Of a stretch of 52,073 bases of DNA, positions 23,231-30,639 are shown one piece after another. Position numbers and translations under genes: made by a program. Location of the stretch: assembly GCF_018614205.1 (NCBI RefSeq), contig NZ_JAGGOS010000128.1, forward strand, positions 1-52,073, written 5' to 3'. Each line of letters opens with the position of its first letter. Positions within the stretch are counted from its first letter, which is position 1. The notes under the pieces are model-generated. The model saw only the letters and a list, made by a program, of their open reading frames with translations, had not been told where the DNA came from and ran no database searches. Source of the DNA: Streptomyces sp. ISL-36 (GTDB lineage: Bacteria > Actinomycetota > Actinomycetes > Streptomycetales > Streptomycetaceae).

Positions 23231-23893
23231 TCAGCCCTCGGCCTTCGCCACGCCGATCGGGCAGGAGACGCCCGTGCCGCCGATGCCGCAGTAGCCGGCC
23301 GGGTTCTTGTCCAGGTACTGCTGGTGATAGGGCTCGGCCGGGTAGAACGTGCGGCCCTCGGCCGGGAGGATCTCCGTGGTGATCGTGGAGTAGCCGGAGC
23401 CCGTCAGGACCTTCTGGTACGCGGCGCGGGAGGCCTCGGCCGTCTCGGCCTGGGCGGGGGAGTGGGTGTAGACGGCCGAGCGGTACTGGGTGCCGACGTC
23501 GTTGCCCTGGCGGAAGCCCTGGGTCGGGTCGTGGGACTCCCAGAAGAGCTTGAGCAGCTGCTCGTACGAGACGATCTCCGGGGCGAAGACGACCCGGACG
23601 GCCTCCGTGTGCCCCGTGAGGCCCGAGCAGACCTCCTCGTAGGCCGGGTTCGGGGTGTAACCGCCCTGGTAGCCGACGAGAGTCGTCCAGACGCCCTCGG
23701 TCTGCCAGAACTTGCGCTCGGCGCCCCAGAAACAGCCGAGCCCGAAGTCCGCCACCTCGAGTCCCTCGGGGTAGGGGCCGAGCAGCGGGTTGCCGAGGAC
23801 GGTGTGGCGGTCCGGCACGGCGAACTCGGGGACCTCGCGGCCCTTCAGCGCCTGCTCGGGGGTGGGGAGGACGGGGGTGCGTGACAGGAACAT
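23231..23893 (-). CDS. msrA: Peptide-methionine (S)-S-oxide reductase
   Basis: A 220-residue MsrA, typical length. The catalytic motif is GLGCFWGAERKFW with nucleophile Cys54, followed by GYQGGYTPNPAYEEVCSGLT and GHTEAVRVVF. The C-terminal GYCGIGGTGVSC provides resolving cysteines recycled by thioredoxin. It repairs oxidised methionine in proteins. ATG 23893 has GAGGAG upstream. It is the gene transcribed after the membrane-peptidase cluster, separated from it by a 132-bp gap. Confidence 0.96.
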   Translation of the reverse strand: MFLSRTPVLPTPEQALKGREVPEFAVPDRHTVLGNPLLGPYPEGLEVADFGLGCFWGAERKFWQTEGVWTTLVGYQGGYTPNPAYEEVCSGLTGHTEAVRVVFAPEIVSYEQLLKLFWESHDPTQGFRQGNDVGTQYRSAVYTHSPAQAETAEASRAAYQKVLTGSGYSTITTEILPAEGRTFYPAEPYHQQYLDKNPAGYCGIGGTGVSCPIGVAKAEG

Positions 23894-24025
23894 GCGGCAT
23901 CTCCTCGACGGTGGGCGTTACGCACAACGCGCGGGGACCGGGAGGGATTCCCCCGGCCCCCCGCGACCGCCCACGGGCGCCGCCGCGACCGCTCGCGGGC
24001 GACGCCGCGGCCGGACACGTCCGCG

Positions 24026-25159
24026 TCAGCCCGCCTTCCCGGCCTGCGCGTCGGACACCTGGGCCACGCACTCGTCGCGCATCCGGCAGAACTCCTCCGC
24101 CGCGTTGCCCCGGTAGCGCCAGGGCAGGAAGGCACCCGCGTGGCCGTCCACCCGGCGGAACTGCTCAAGTGCCTCGTCCCACCGTTCCTGCAGGTAGAGG
24201 TAGTACGCCAGCAGATGACGCACCTCCGGCAGTCGCGGGTGGTCCGGGTCGGCGGCGGCCACGTCGGCGAGCACCGCGTCGACCGTCGCGTACATCTCGG
24301 GGGTGCGGTCGACGTCGGCCGAGTCGGAGTCGTCGTGCTCGAAGTGCGCGATCAGCGGGAAGACCGACATCAGGGTTCCGGCCGGGGCCTCGGCCGCGGC
24401 CCGCACGGCGAAGGCCCGGGCGAGCGCCTCGGAACCGCGCCACTTCGCGCACCAGTACTGCAGCGCCGAGAAGTGGGCCTCGTAGTGGTACGGGGCGCGG
24501 CTCGTGAGCTCCTTCCAGATGCGGCGCAGCTCCTCGTGCGGGAGGCCGAGGCCGATCGCCGTCCAGATGGCGCCCACGTACGGAGCCGGGTCGCCCTCGG
24601 GCGCGAGCGCCGCGGCGCGGGTGTGCTCCTCGCGCGAGCGGAGCAGCGTGCGGCGGAAGCCCTCGAACTGCTCCTGGGTGGTGTACTGCGCGCCCTTCGC
24701 GCCCCGCACCTTCCAGGCCAGGACCACGGTGCTGCGCGCCCGCAGCAGGGCCGCGGCCGGATCGTCGGGGCGGGCGCTCTCCCACGACAGCAGCCAGGTG
24801 TCGTCGTCGGCGGCCACGTCCGCGAGCTGTTCGCAGAAGTGGGTACGGAGCTCCCAGTCGCGCTCGGCCGCCGTCGCGTCGAGGAGGTCGGCGGCGGGCT
24901 GCCAGTCGCCGGCCCTGGCCGCCGCCATGGCCACCGTCAGGGCCGGCTGCAGCGGTGCGGGCAGTTCGGTGTTCTGGCGCTCGGGGGGCAGCAGGCCCAG
25001 CGCGGCGACGCGCGCGGCCGTCTCCTCGGCGGCGACCTCGTCCTCCGTGCCGGAGCGCAGGCCCTCGATGGTGCCTTGCACGATGGCCTTGAGGAAGTAC
25101 AGCCCGAGGGCCAGCACGCCCAGGACGAGGGGGGTCAGGACGACCCAGAGGATGATCAC
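24026..25159 (-). CDS. Membrane-anchored helical-repeat (DUF4034-like) protein, copy A
   Basis: A 377-residue protein. One N-terminal transmembrane helix (about 2-28, IILWVVLTPLVLGVLALGLY) is followed by a long all-helical cytoplasmic part. Blocks HYEAHFSALQYWCAKWRGSE, FPLIAHFEHDD, EVRHLLAYYLYLQERWDEAL and RVDGHAGAF also occur in the gene at 27167-28276, so the two are paralogs. The W-C-x-K-W-x-G-S block resembles DUF4034. No catalytic residues were found. It lies downstream of the M48 peptidase gene on the same strand. A scaffold or substrate adaptor is possible; the function is unknown. The start is GTG 25159. Confidence 0.78.
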   Translation of the reverse strand: MIILWVVLTPLVLGVLALGLYFLKAIVQGTIEGLRSGTEDEVAAEETAARVAALGLLPPERQNTELPAPLQPALTVAMAAARAGDWQPAADLLDATAAERDWELRTHFCEQLADVAADDDTWLLSWESARPDDPAAALLRARSTVVLAWKVRGAKGAQYTTQEQFEGFRRTLLRSREEHTRAAALAPEGDPAPYVGAIWTAIGLGLPHEELRRIWKELTSRAPYHYEAHFSALQYWCAKWRGSEALARAFAVRAAAEAPAGTLMSVFPLIAHFEHDDSDSADVDRTPEMYATVDAVLADVAAADPDHPRLPEVRHLLAYYLYLQERWDEALEQFRRVDGHAGAFLPWRYRGNAAEEFCRMRDECVAQVSDAQAGKAG

Positions 25160-25212
25160 GATGACGACCTTGGTGGGTGCTCGGGAGGGGGTTCGGGGGT
25201 GCGGGGGTATCG

Positions 25213-25296
25213 GGGAGTTCGGGGACTTCAGGGACTTCAGGGATGCGGCGGTTCGCGAGGTTCTCGGCGTTCTCGGCGGTCTCGGCGGTCTCGGGG
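25213..25296. repeat. 9-bp period minisatellite between copy A and the M48 gene
   Basis: Units GGGAGTTCG, GGGACTTCA (twice) and GGGATGCGG run from 25213 to 25248. Units TTCTCGGCG (twice), GTCTCGGCG and GTCTCGGGG run from 25261 to 25296. The whole 156-bp gap (25160-25315) has no gene. Confidence 0.75.
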
Positions 25297-25315
25297 CTCG
25301 CGGAGGGCGGCGGAT

Positions 25316-26917
25316 TCAGGGCGTGTGCAGAAGCATGCGGAGGGGGCCGGTGTCGGGGCGGTCCGCCACCGCCGCGTCCAGGGCCGCCGGGAGCTCGTCC
25401 TCGTATCCGGGCGGCAGGAGCAGGACGGCCGGGGCTGCCCAGGAGAGCTGCCAGCGCGCCCGCCCGTCCTCGGTGAGCGCGTCCGTCACCAGCAGTGACA
25501 GGCCCCGCCGCAGTACCGGCCGGGCGAACTCGCGGGCGGCGCGGCCCGTCGCGGCGCCGGCCCGCTCTGACTTCGGGAGCCGGTCGGCGATCTCCCAGGC
25601 CTTTCCGGCGTCGACCGCGTCGAGCAGTGCGTCCAGCACCGCGCCCCGGGACACCGTGCCGGTCACCTCGGCCGTCGCGTGCAGCAGCGGCTCCGCCTCG
25701 CTCATGGAACGGGCGCTCATCGCCTCGTGCACCAGGTCCGCCCACTCCACCCGGCGCATCAGCAGCGCGTCCGCGGTGAGGGAGACGTCCTCCACCGCGG
25801 CGAGCGAGCGGTCGGGCGAGACGAGCAGGGAGAGCGAGGGCGGCGAGGCCGGCGCGCCCCGGCCGTCGTCGGCCAGCGCTTCGAGTCGGGCGACCCGTTC
25901 GGCCATCGGCGGGTGGGAGTCGTAGGGGGAGGCCGGCTGCGTCGGCAGGTCCTGCCGCAGGTCCTCCAGCTCCTCCGAGCGCGCGGCGAGCAGATGCCGT
26001 ACGCCGCCGATCACCTCACCGTGCGGGGGCAGCATCCCGAACTCGGCACCCAGCGTCGCGTACGAGTCGAGGAAGAAGCCGTTGGCCGCCTCCACGACGG
26101 CGATCTCGCGCAGCGCGGACGCGGTCGCGTCACGGCCGGCGACGCGGGACGCCGCGAGGTCGGCGGCGATTTCCTGGCGGCGCGAGTCGGCCTGCGTGGC
26201 CCGCAGCGAGAACCGTCCGTAAGCGGTGTAGATCCTTGCCATGGTGCGGAGGGTGAAGCCCACACCGGTGGTGTCGATCTCGTGCGCCGTCCTGCCCCTG
26301 GCGATCCGCTTCGCGGCCTTCCTCTCCTGCCGCGCCCGCTCCTTGGCGACCTTGCCGCCGGCCTTCTCCTCGAAGTGCGCGACGGTCCGCTCGACCTGGA
26401 CGCGGCAGCGGGCGGTGAGGGCGGAGAGGCGGGTGTCGGCGTGGGTGAAGTGCCCGAACTCGTGGGCGAGGACGGCCCTCAGCCGCGCCTCGGAGAGCCC
26501 GGCCATGAGCGGAAGGCCGAGATAGAGGCGGCGCCGGCCGCCCAGCAGGCCGAGCAGCCGGGAGTCCTCGCTGACGGCGGCGTTGACCTCGGCGGTCAGC
26601 CGGATCTCGCCGGGCGCCCGGGTGCCGACCTGCTCGGCCAGCTCCCGCACGGCCCGCCAGAGCCGCGGCTCGTCGGCGTCGGTGACGAGGACGCTCGCGG
26701 GGATCTCGTCGGTGGGGGTGCGCAGCAGGAGCATGCCGCGGACGACGGGGACCGCGAGGACGGCGGTGACGACGTAGAACTTCAGGGCCCAGGGACCGGG
26801 GGTCCAGAGCGTCGCCGCCCAGTCGATCAGAGCGAGGACGGTCAGGACGGCGAGACCGAGGAGATAGAAACCGGCAAGCAGCACGAGGGCGCGCAGCGCG
26901 CGCAGAGAAGCGCCCAT
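25316..26917 (-). CDS. M48-family membrane metallopeptidase
   Basis: A 533-residue membrane protease. Two N-terminal transmembrane helices (about 8-32 and 42-64) precede the peptidase domain. The zinc motif HEFGH is at 152-156 (AVLAHEFGHFTHADTR), and the third ligand is probably the Glu in RRQEIAADLAASRVAG. The Lys/Arg/Glu-rich stretch after HEFGH (KAGGKVAKERARQERKAAKR) is a charged cytoplasmic insert. The C-terminal 200 residues have no known domain; SPYDSHPPMAERVARLEAL is the usual M48 element. ATG 26917 has GGGGGAA upstream. M48 enzymes such as HtpX degrade damaged membrane proteins. It is flanked on both sides by paralogous repeat proteins. Confidence 0.92.
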   Translation of the reverse strand: MGASLRALRALVLLAGFYLLGLAVLTVLALIDWAATLWTPGPWALKFYVVTAVLAVPVVRGMLLLRTPTDEIPASVLVTDADEPRLWRAVRELAEQVGTRAPGEIRLTAEVNAAVSEDSRLLGLLGGRRRLYLGLPLMAGLSEARLRAVLAHEFGHFTHADTRLSALTARCRVQVERTVAHFEEKAGGKVAKERARQERKAAKRIARGRTAHEIDTTGVGFTLRTMARIYTAYGRFSLRATQADSRRQEIAADLAASRVAGRDATASALREIAVVEAANGFFLDSYATLGAEFGMLPPHGEVIGGVRHLLAARSEELEDLRQDLPTQPASPYDSHPPMAERVARLEALADDGRGAPASPPSLSLLVSPDRSLAAVEDVSLTADALLMRRVEWADLVHEAMSARSMSEAEPLLHATAEVTGTVSRGAVLDALLDAVDAGKAWEIADRLPKSERAGAATGRAAREFARPVLRRGLSLLVTDALTEDGRARWQLSWAAPAVLLLPPGYEDELPAALDAAVADRPDTGPLRMLLHTP

Positions 26918-27060
26918 TGGGCAGAGTTCCCCCACGGATGAAGACGATCGGTCGAGCTGTGGGGGGAAGCGGAGTATCACCCATCGGCGGGCGGGCCGTC
27001 CACCGGGAAAGGCGCCCGACCTGCGCTCTCGTACGGGAGGGGAGCCGTGCCGGGCGCCCC

Positions 27061-27147
27061 GTACGGGCACCTCTCCCGTACCGGCGCCCCTCCCGTACCG
27101 GCACCTCTCCCCGTACCGGCGCCCCTCCCCCTACGGGCACCCCTCCC
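27061..27147. repeat. Five tandem 17-18-bp units upstream of the M48 gene
   Basis: Units such as GTACCGGCGCCCCTCCC repeat at 27061, 27078, 27095, 27113 and 27131, with a degenerate copy from 27047. On the minus strand each carries GGGAGGGG or a similar G-run. The array lies between the copy B stop (27167) and the M48 start (26917); the rest of this 249-bp gap shows nothing else. Confidence 0.85.
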
Positions 27148-27166
27148 GTATCAGCCTCCGAGGCGG

Positions 27167-28276
27167 CTACCTCGGCAGCGTCGCCGGGCTCCCGCCGTTC
27201 GCCTCGTAGCCCGCCACCGCCAGATTCCGGTACACGGTGTACTCCGCCGCCGGGTCCGCGCTCAGCGTCCACGGCAGCGCACCCACGTGACCGTCCACGT
27301 GCACCAGTTGGTGCATCGCCTCCGACCAGCGCTCGGAGCGGATCAGGAAGAGGACGAGCAGGTGGCGTACGTGCGCCAGCATCGGGTCGTCGGGGCGGGC
27401 CGAGTGGACCGCGTACAGCGCGCCCTCCATCGCCTTGGCGACCACCTCGGTACGGAAGAAGTCCTGGACGAGCACGATCTCGGGCAGATGCTCGTACACC
27501 GCGAACAGCGGCAGCGCGGCCAGCAGCGATCCCTGCGGGGCGCGGGCCGCGGCCGCCGTCGCGAAGCGGTCGGCGTCCGCGCGCGAGCCGTGCCACTTCT
27601 CGCACCAGTAGTGCAGGGCCGCCAGGTGCGCGCCCATGTGCTGCGGGGCGCGGTCGATGATCTTCGCCCAGACCTGGTCGAACTCCTCGTGGCTGTAGCC
27701 GAGTCCACGGGCGACGGCGAGCTGCACGATGTACGGGACGGGGTCGCCGGGGGCGAGCAGCGCCGCCTCCTCGCTCACCTTGCGGGCCTCCTCGAGGATG
27801 ATCCGGAAGTCGTCGGTGCCGGCGGCGGACGAGCGCCAGGCCTGCTGCACCAGGAACTCGGCGTGCACGGCGGCCCCGCCCGGGTCCTTGGGCGAATCCG
27901 CCCGCCAGGCGCGCAGCCACGCCCCGCCGACGCCCGGCTTCTGCTGGAGCTCCAGGGAGGCCGCGCCCGCGAACGCCTGGACGCGCTGCCAGCGGACCTC
28001 GCCCTCCTTCTCCGTACCGGCGAGCAGCTGCGAGGCGGCCCGCCAGTCCTGGGTCGCCTGGACGACGTCGAGGACGTCGAGCAGGTCGCGGTCGGGGCCG
28101 GGCATCCGTACGTCCTGCTCCTCCTGGCGCAGGAAGCCGTACGCCTCGGGGTCGGCGGCGTCCGGGGAGCCGGGCGCGACCTGGTGGATGCCGAGGCCGG
28201 ACCGGCGGCGTCGCAGGTACGGAAGGACGACCGCGATCAGCAGCCCCATCGCGATCAGGAACCAGAGAATCTCCAT
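27167..28276 (-). CDS. Membrane-anchored helical-repeat (DUF4034-like) protein, copy B
   Basis: A 369-residue paralog of the protein at 24026-25159. One N-terminal transmembrane helix (MEILWFLIAMGLLIAVVLPY) is followed by RRRR, so the body is cytoplasmic. Shared blocks are HLAALHYWCEKWHGSRADAD, LPLFAVYEHL, HVRHLLVLFLIRSERWSEAM and HVDGHVGALPW. No catalytic motif was found. It is the first gene of the minus-strand trio B-M48-A. ATG 28276 is set by the start of the transmembrane helix. The trio layout suggests that A and B work with the peptidase; this is inference. Confidence 0.78.
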   Translation of the reverse strand: MEILWFLIAMGLLIAVVLPYLRRRRSGLGIHQVAPGSPDAADPEAYGFLRQEEQDVRMPGPDRDLLDVLDVVQATQDWRAASQLLAGTEKEGEVRWQRVQAFAGAASLELQQKPGVGGAWLRAWRADSPKDPGGAAVHAEFLVQQAWRSSAAGTDDFRIILEEARKVSEEAALLAPGDPVPYIVQLAVARGLGYSHEEFDQVWAKIIDRAPQHMGAHLAALHYWCEKWHGSRADADRFATAAAARAPQGSLLAALPLFAVYEHLPEIVLVQDFFRTEVVAKAMEGALYAVHSARPDDPMLAHVRHLLVLFLIRSERWSEAMHQLVHVDGHVGALPWTLSADPAAEYTVYRNLAVAGYEANGGSPATLPR

Positions 28277-28335
28277 GTGTCCATTGTCCAGGACACCCGG
28301 TGAGACGCTGGGCGGCGGTCGGGGGTGCTCGGGAC

Positions 28336-28341
28336 TACGCT
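28336..28341 (+). promoter_or_regulatory. Candidate -10 of metB (leaderless or very short leader)
   Basis: TACGCT ends 8 bases before ATG 28350 and no Shine-Dalgarno lies between, as in the other leaderless candidates of this window. Confidence 0.4.
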
Positions 28342-28349
28342 CCTGAACC

Positions 28350-29504
28350 ATGAGCGACCAGCACATCCACCAGAGCTTCGAGACCCGCGCGATCCACGCG
28401 GGCAACACGGCCGACCCGCTGACCGGCGCGGTCGTCCCGCCCATCTACCAGGTGTCCACCTACAAGCAGGACGGCGTGGGCGGGCTGCGCGGCGGTTACG
28501 AGTACAGCCGCAGCGCCAACCCCACCCGTACCGCTCTCGAGGAGAACCTCGCGGCCCTGGAGGGCGGGCGGCGCGGCCTCGCCTTCGCCTCGGGCCTCGC
28601 CGCAGAGGACTGCCTGCTGCGGGCGCTGTTGGCCCCCGGCGACCACGTGGTCATCCCCAACGACGCCTACGGCGGCACCTTCCGGCTCTTCGCCAAGGTC
28701 GTGCAGCGCTGGGGCGTGGACTTCTCGGTCGCCGACACCTCCGACCTCGCCTCGGTGCGCGGTGCGGTCAACGACCGTACGAAGGTGATCTGGGTCGAGA
28801 CCCCCTCGAACCCGCTGCTCGGGATCACCGACATCGCGGCGGTCGCGGACGTGGCCCGTACCGCCGGCGCGAAGCTGGTCGTCGACAACACCTTCGCGAG
28901 CCCGTACCTCCAGCAGCCGCTGGCGCTCGGCGCGGACGTGGTCGTGCACTCGCTGACCAAGTACATGGGCGGCCACTCGGACGTCGTCGGCGGCGCACTG
29001 GTGACGGCCGACGAGGCGCTCGGCGAGGAACTGGCGTACCACCAGAACGCGATGGGCGCCGTCGCCGGCCCGTTCGACTCGTGGATCGTGCTGCGCGGCA
29101 TCAAGACGCTCGCCGTGCGCATGGACCGGCACAGCGAGAACGCGGGCAAGGTTGCCGAGATGCTGACGCAGCACCCGAAGGTGACCCAGGTGCTCTACCC
29201 GGGCCTGCCGGAGCACCCGGGCCACGAGATCGCCGCCAAGCAGATGAGGGCGTTCGGCGGGATGATCTCCTTCCGGGTCGCGGGCGGCGAGGAGGCGGCC
29301 GTCGCGGTCTGCAACCGGGCGAGGCTGTTCACGCTCGGCGAGTCCCTGGGCGGTGTCGAGTCGCTGATCGAGCACCCGGGGCGGATGACGCACGCCAGCG
29401 TGGCCGGCTCGGCCCTGGAGGTCCCGGCGGACCTGGTCCGGCTCTCGGTGGGCATCGAGAACGCGGACGACCTGCTGGCCGACCTGCGCCAGGCGCTGGG
29501 CTAG
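28350..29504 (+). CDS. metB: Cystathionine gamma-synthase (or gamma-lyase), PLP enzyme
   Basis: A 384-residue Cys/Met-metabolism PLP enzyme. Marks are ETRAIHAGNTADPLTGAVVP, YEYSRSANPTRTALEENLAA, the GLAFASGLAA loop, VWVETPSNPLLGITD-type sequence, DNTFASPYLQQPL and the PLP Lys204 in SLTKYMGGHSDVVGG. The C-terminal SLGGVESLIEHPGRMTH is the substrate-specificity region. It joins O-acyl-homoserine with cysteine in methionine synthesis or works in reverse as a lyase; sequence alone does not separate the two. A strong terminator follows. Confidence 0.94.
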   Translation: MSDQHIHQSFETRAIHAGNTADPLTGAVVPPIYQVSTYKQDGVGGLRGGYEYSRSANPTRTALEENLAALEGGRRGLAFASGLAAEDCLLRALLAPGDHVVIPNDAYGGTFRLFAKVVQRWGVDFSVADTSDLASVRGAVNDRTKVIWVETPSNPLLGITDIAAVADVARTAGAKLVVDNTFASPYLQQPLALGADVVVHSLTKYMGGHSDVVGGALVTADEALGEELAYHQNAMGAVAGPFDSWIVLRGIKTLAVRMDRHSENAGKVAEMLTQHPKVTQVLYPGLPEHPGHEIAAKQMRAFGGMISFRVAGGEEAAVAVCNRARLFTLGESLGGVESLIEHPGRMTHASVAGSALEVPADLVRLSVGIENADDLLADLRQALG

Positions 29505-29575
29505 GCGACCGGCCCGACAAAGGCCGGTCCGGCAGAGGCCGGCCGACCGGTCCGGCCGAGCGGTCCGACGGACGT

Positions 29576-29613
29576 GCGGGCCGGGCGCCCTCCTCGGAGG
29601 GCGCCCGGCCCGC
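29576..29613. terminator. Bidirectional terminator between metB and the DUF1059 gene
   Basis: A perfect 17-bp stem, GCGGGCCGGGCGCCCTC / GAGGGCGCCCGGCCCGC, with a 4-nt loop, between convergent stops at 29504 and 29651. The sequence before it (29515-29570) is a run of imperfect GGCCGGTCCGG-type repeats. Confidence 0.85.
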
Positions 29614-29650
29614 TGGATCCTTCGGACGGGGACCTTCAGGCGGGGAGCTG

Positions 29651-29842
29651 TCAGGCGGGGACCTTCTCGTCCTCCAGCGATTCGCGGACCGACTTGCGCA
29701 GCTCCGGGCTGTCCGTGTGGCCGTGCACCGAGATCGCGTGCTCGGTCGAGGCCCGTACGACTTCCTCTTCCTCACCGATGATGGTGAGCGTGCAGCCCAT
29801 GACGCTGGGCTCCTTGCGGCAGTCGGCGACCTTCCTGGTCAT
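29651..29842 (-). CDS. DUF1059 small protein
   Basis: A 63-residue protein: MTRKVADCRKEPSVMGCTLT, then IIGEEEEVVRASTEHAISVH and GHTDSPELRKSVRESLEDEK. The two Cys (DCRKEP, GCTL) and the H-A-x-x-V-H-G-H segment are the DUF1059 pattern, possibly a small metal site; the function is unknown. ATG 29842 has GGAGGCCGCC upstream. It ends at the metB terminator. Confidence 0.88.
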   Translation of the reverse strand: MTRKVADCRKEPSVMGCTLTIIGEEEEVVRASTEHAISVHGHTDSPELRKSVRESLEDEKVPA

Positions 29843-29892
29843 GGCGGCCTCCTCCGCTCGGGTGCGTGCCGCTCCCTCCAGCCTAGATCCGT

Positions 29893-30144
29893 TCACCAGC
29901 CTTCGAGCGGTGGCGTCGTCTCCGTGGAGGGCACCTCCCAGGGCTCGGCCACCGAGGCCCACACCACGAAGGCGATCACGACCGCGGTCAGCACCACCCA
30001 CAGGGCACGGCGCACCACCCGGTCCCGGTGCAGAAGCCGCGTCCCGCGCTCGACGGCGCGTGCGGCCAGGTCCCCGGGGACCTGGGGGTGCGCGGTTTCG
30101 AGCATCCGCCGGACCTCGTCCTCCCGCTGCTCGTGGCGGGTCAC
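29893..30144 (-). CDS. Small single-pass membrane protein coupled to a sigma-like gene
   Basis: An 83-residue protein. A charged cytoplasmic N-terminus (MTRHEQREDEVRRMLETAHP, then AARAVERGTRLLHRDR) precedes one transmembrane helix (about 46-64, RALWVVLTAVVIAFVVWASV) and a short external Pro/Thr tail. The GTG start overlaps the TGA of the upstream sigma-like gene (GTGA, 30144-30141). A cytoplasmic segment plus one transmembrane helix next to a sigma-like gene recalls anti-sigma factors, but no ZAS or other anti-sigma motif is visible. The role is inferred from context. Confidence 0.75.
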   Translation of the reverse strand: MTRHEQREDEVRRMLETAHPQVPGDLAARAVERGTRLLHRDRVVRRALWVVLTAVVIAFVVWASVAEPWEVPSTETTPPLEGW

Positions 30145-30608
30145 GAGGCGGCCCTCGTTCCGTACGGGCCGGCGCGCAGCGCGGAGACGGCGCGGGCACA
30201 GACGGCCCGCACACGCTCCTCCGGCAGTCCGAGCAGGGCCGCGGTCTGCTCCTCGGCCACCCCCTCGTACAGCCGGAGCACCACGACGAGTCGTTCCTGC
30301 GGGGCGAGCGCGGAGAGGACCCCTCCCTGGCCGCGGTGATGGCGCCACGCGGTGCGGGCGAAGCGGGTGGCGAGGTCGGCGCGGGTGCGGTCGTACGGAT
30401 CCTCGCCGCGCAACCGGTCCCACTGGGCGTAGGTGTGCGCGAGCGATGCCGTCAGCAGCGCCTGGGCGCGCGGGTTGCGGGTCCGGGTCTCGGCGGTGAG
30501 CAGCGTCGCGGCATGCAGCAGCCGACCCGCCGCCCCCGCCACGAACGCTTCGAACTGCCGGGCGCGGTGGGGCTGTTCGTCTCCTCGACCGTCCTGCCGA
30601 TCTCGCAC
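30141..30608 (-). CDS. Divergent SigE-family sigma-factor-like protein
   Basis: A 155-residue protein. The C-terminal part (about 97-148) is a clear sigma region 4: LSALAPQERLVVVLRLYEGV, then AEEQTAALLGLPEERVRAVC and ARAVSALR. The N-terminal half (FEAFVAGAAGRLLHAATLLT to THTYAQWDRL-like sequence) aligns loosely with region 2 of the actinobacterial SigE group, but the usual A-E-D-L-V-Q core is lost (RNPRAQALL). It may be a degenerate sigma factor or a DNA-binding regulator derived from one. GTG 30608 has GAGGAC directly upstream, inside a perfect 16-bp palindrome. It is coupled to the small membrane-protein gene. Confidence 0.72.
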   Translation of the reverse strand: MRDRQDGRGDEQPHRARQFEAFVAGAAGRLLHAATLLTAETRTRNPRAQALLTASLAHTYAQWDRLRGEDPYDRTRADLATRFARTAWRHHRGQGGVLSALAPQERLVVVLRLYEGVAEEQTAALLGLPEERVRAVCARAVSALRAGPYGTRAAS

Positions 30609-30624
30609 GTCCTCATATGAGGAC
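30609..30624. promoter_or_regulatory. 16-bp perfect palindrome at the sigma-like start
   Basis: GTCCTCATATGAGGAC directly precedes the GTG start at 30608 and contains the only ribosome-site-like GAGGAC. A protein bound here, or a hairpin in the mRNA, would block translation initiation. It lies 15 bp after the MarR stop. Confidence 0.55.
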
Positions 30625-30639
30625 AGGGCGCGGCCCAGG

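Noticed and set aside
27047..27147. CRISPR array
   Set aside because: The units are contiguous 17-18-bp repeats without unique spacers, and no cas genes are present.
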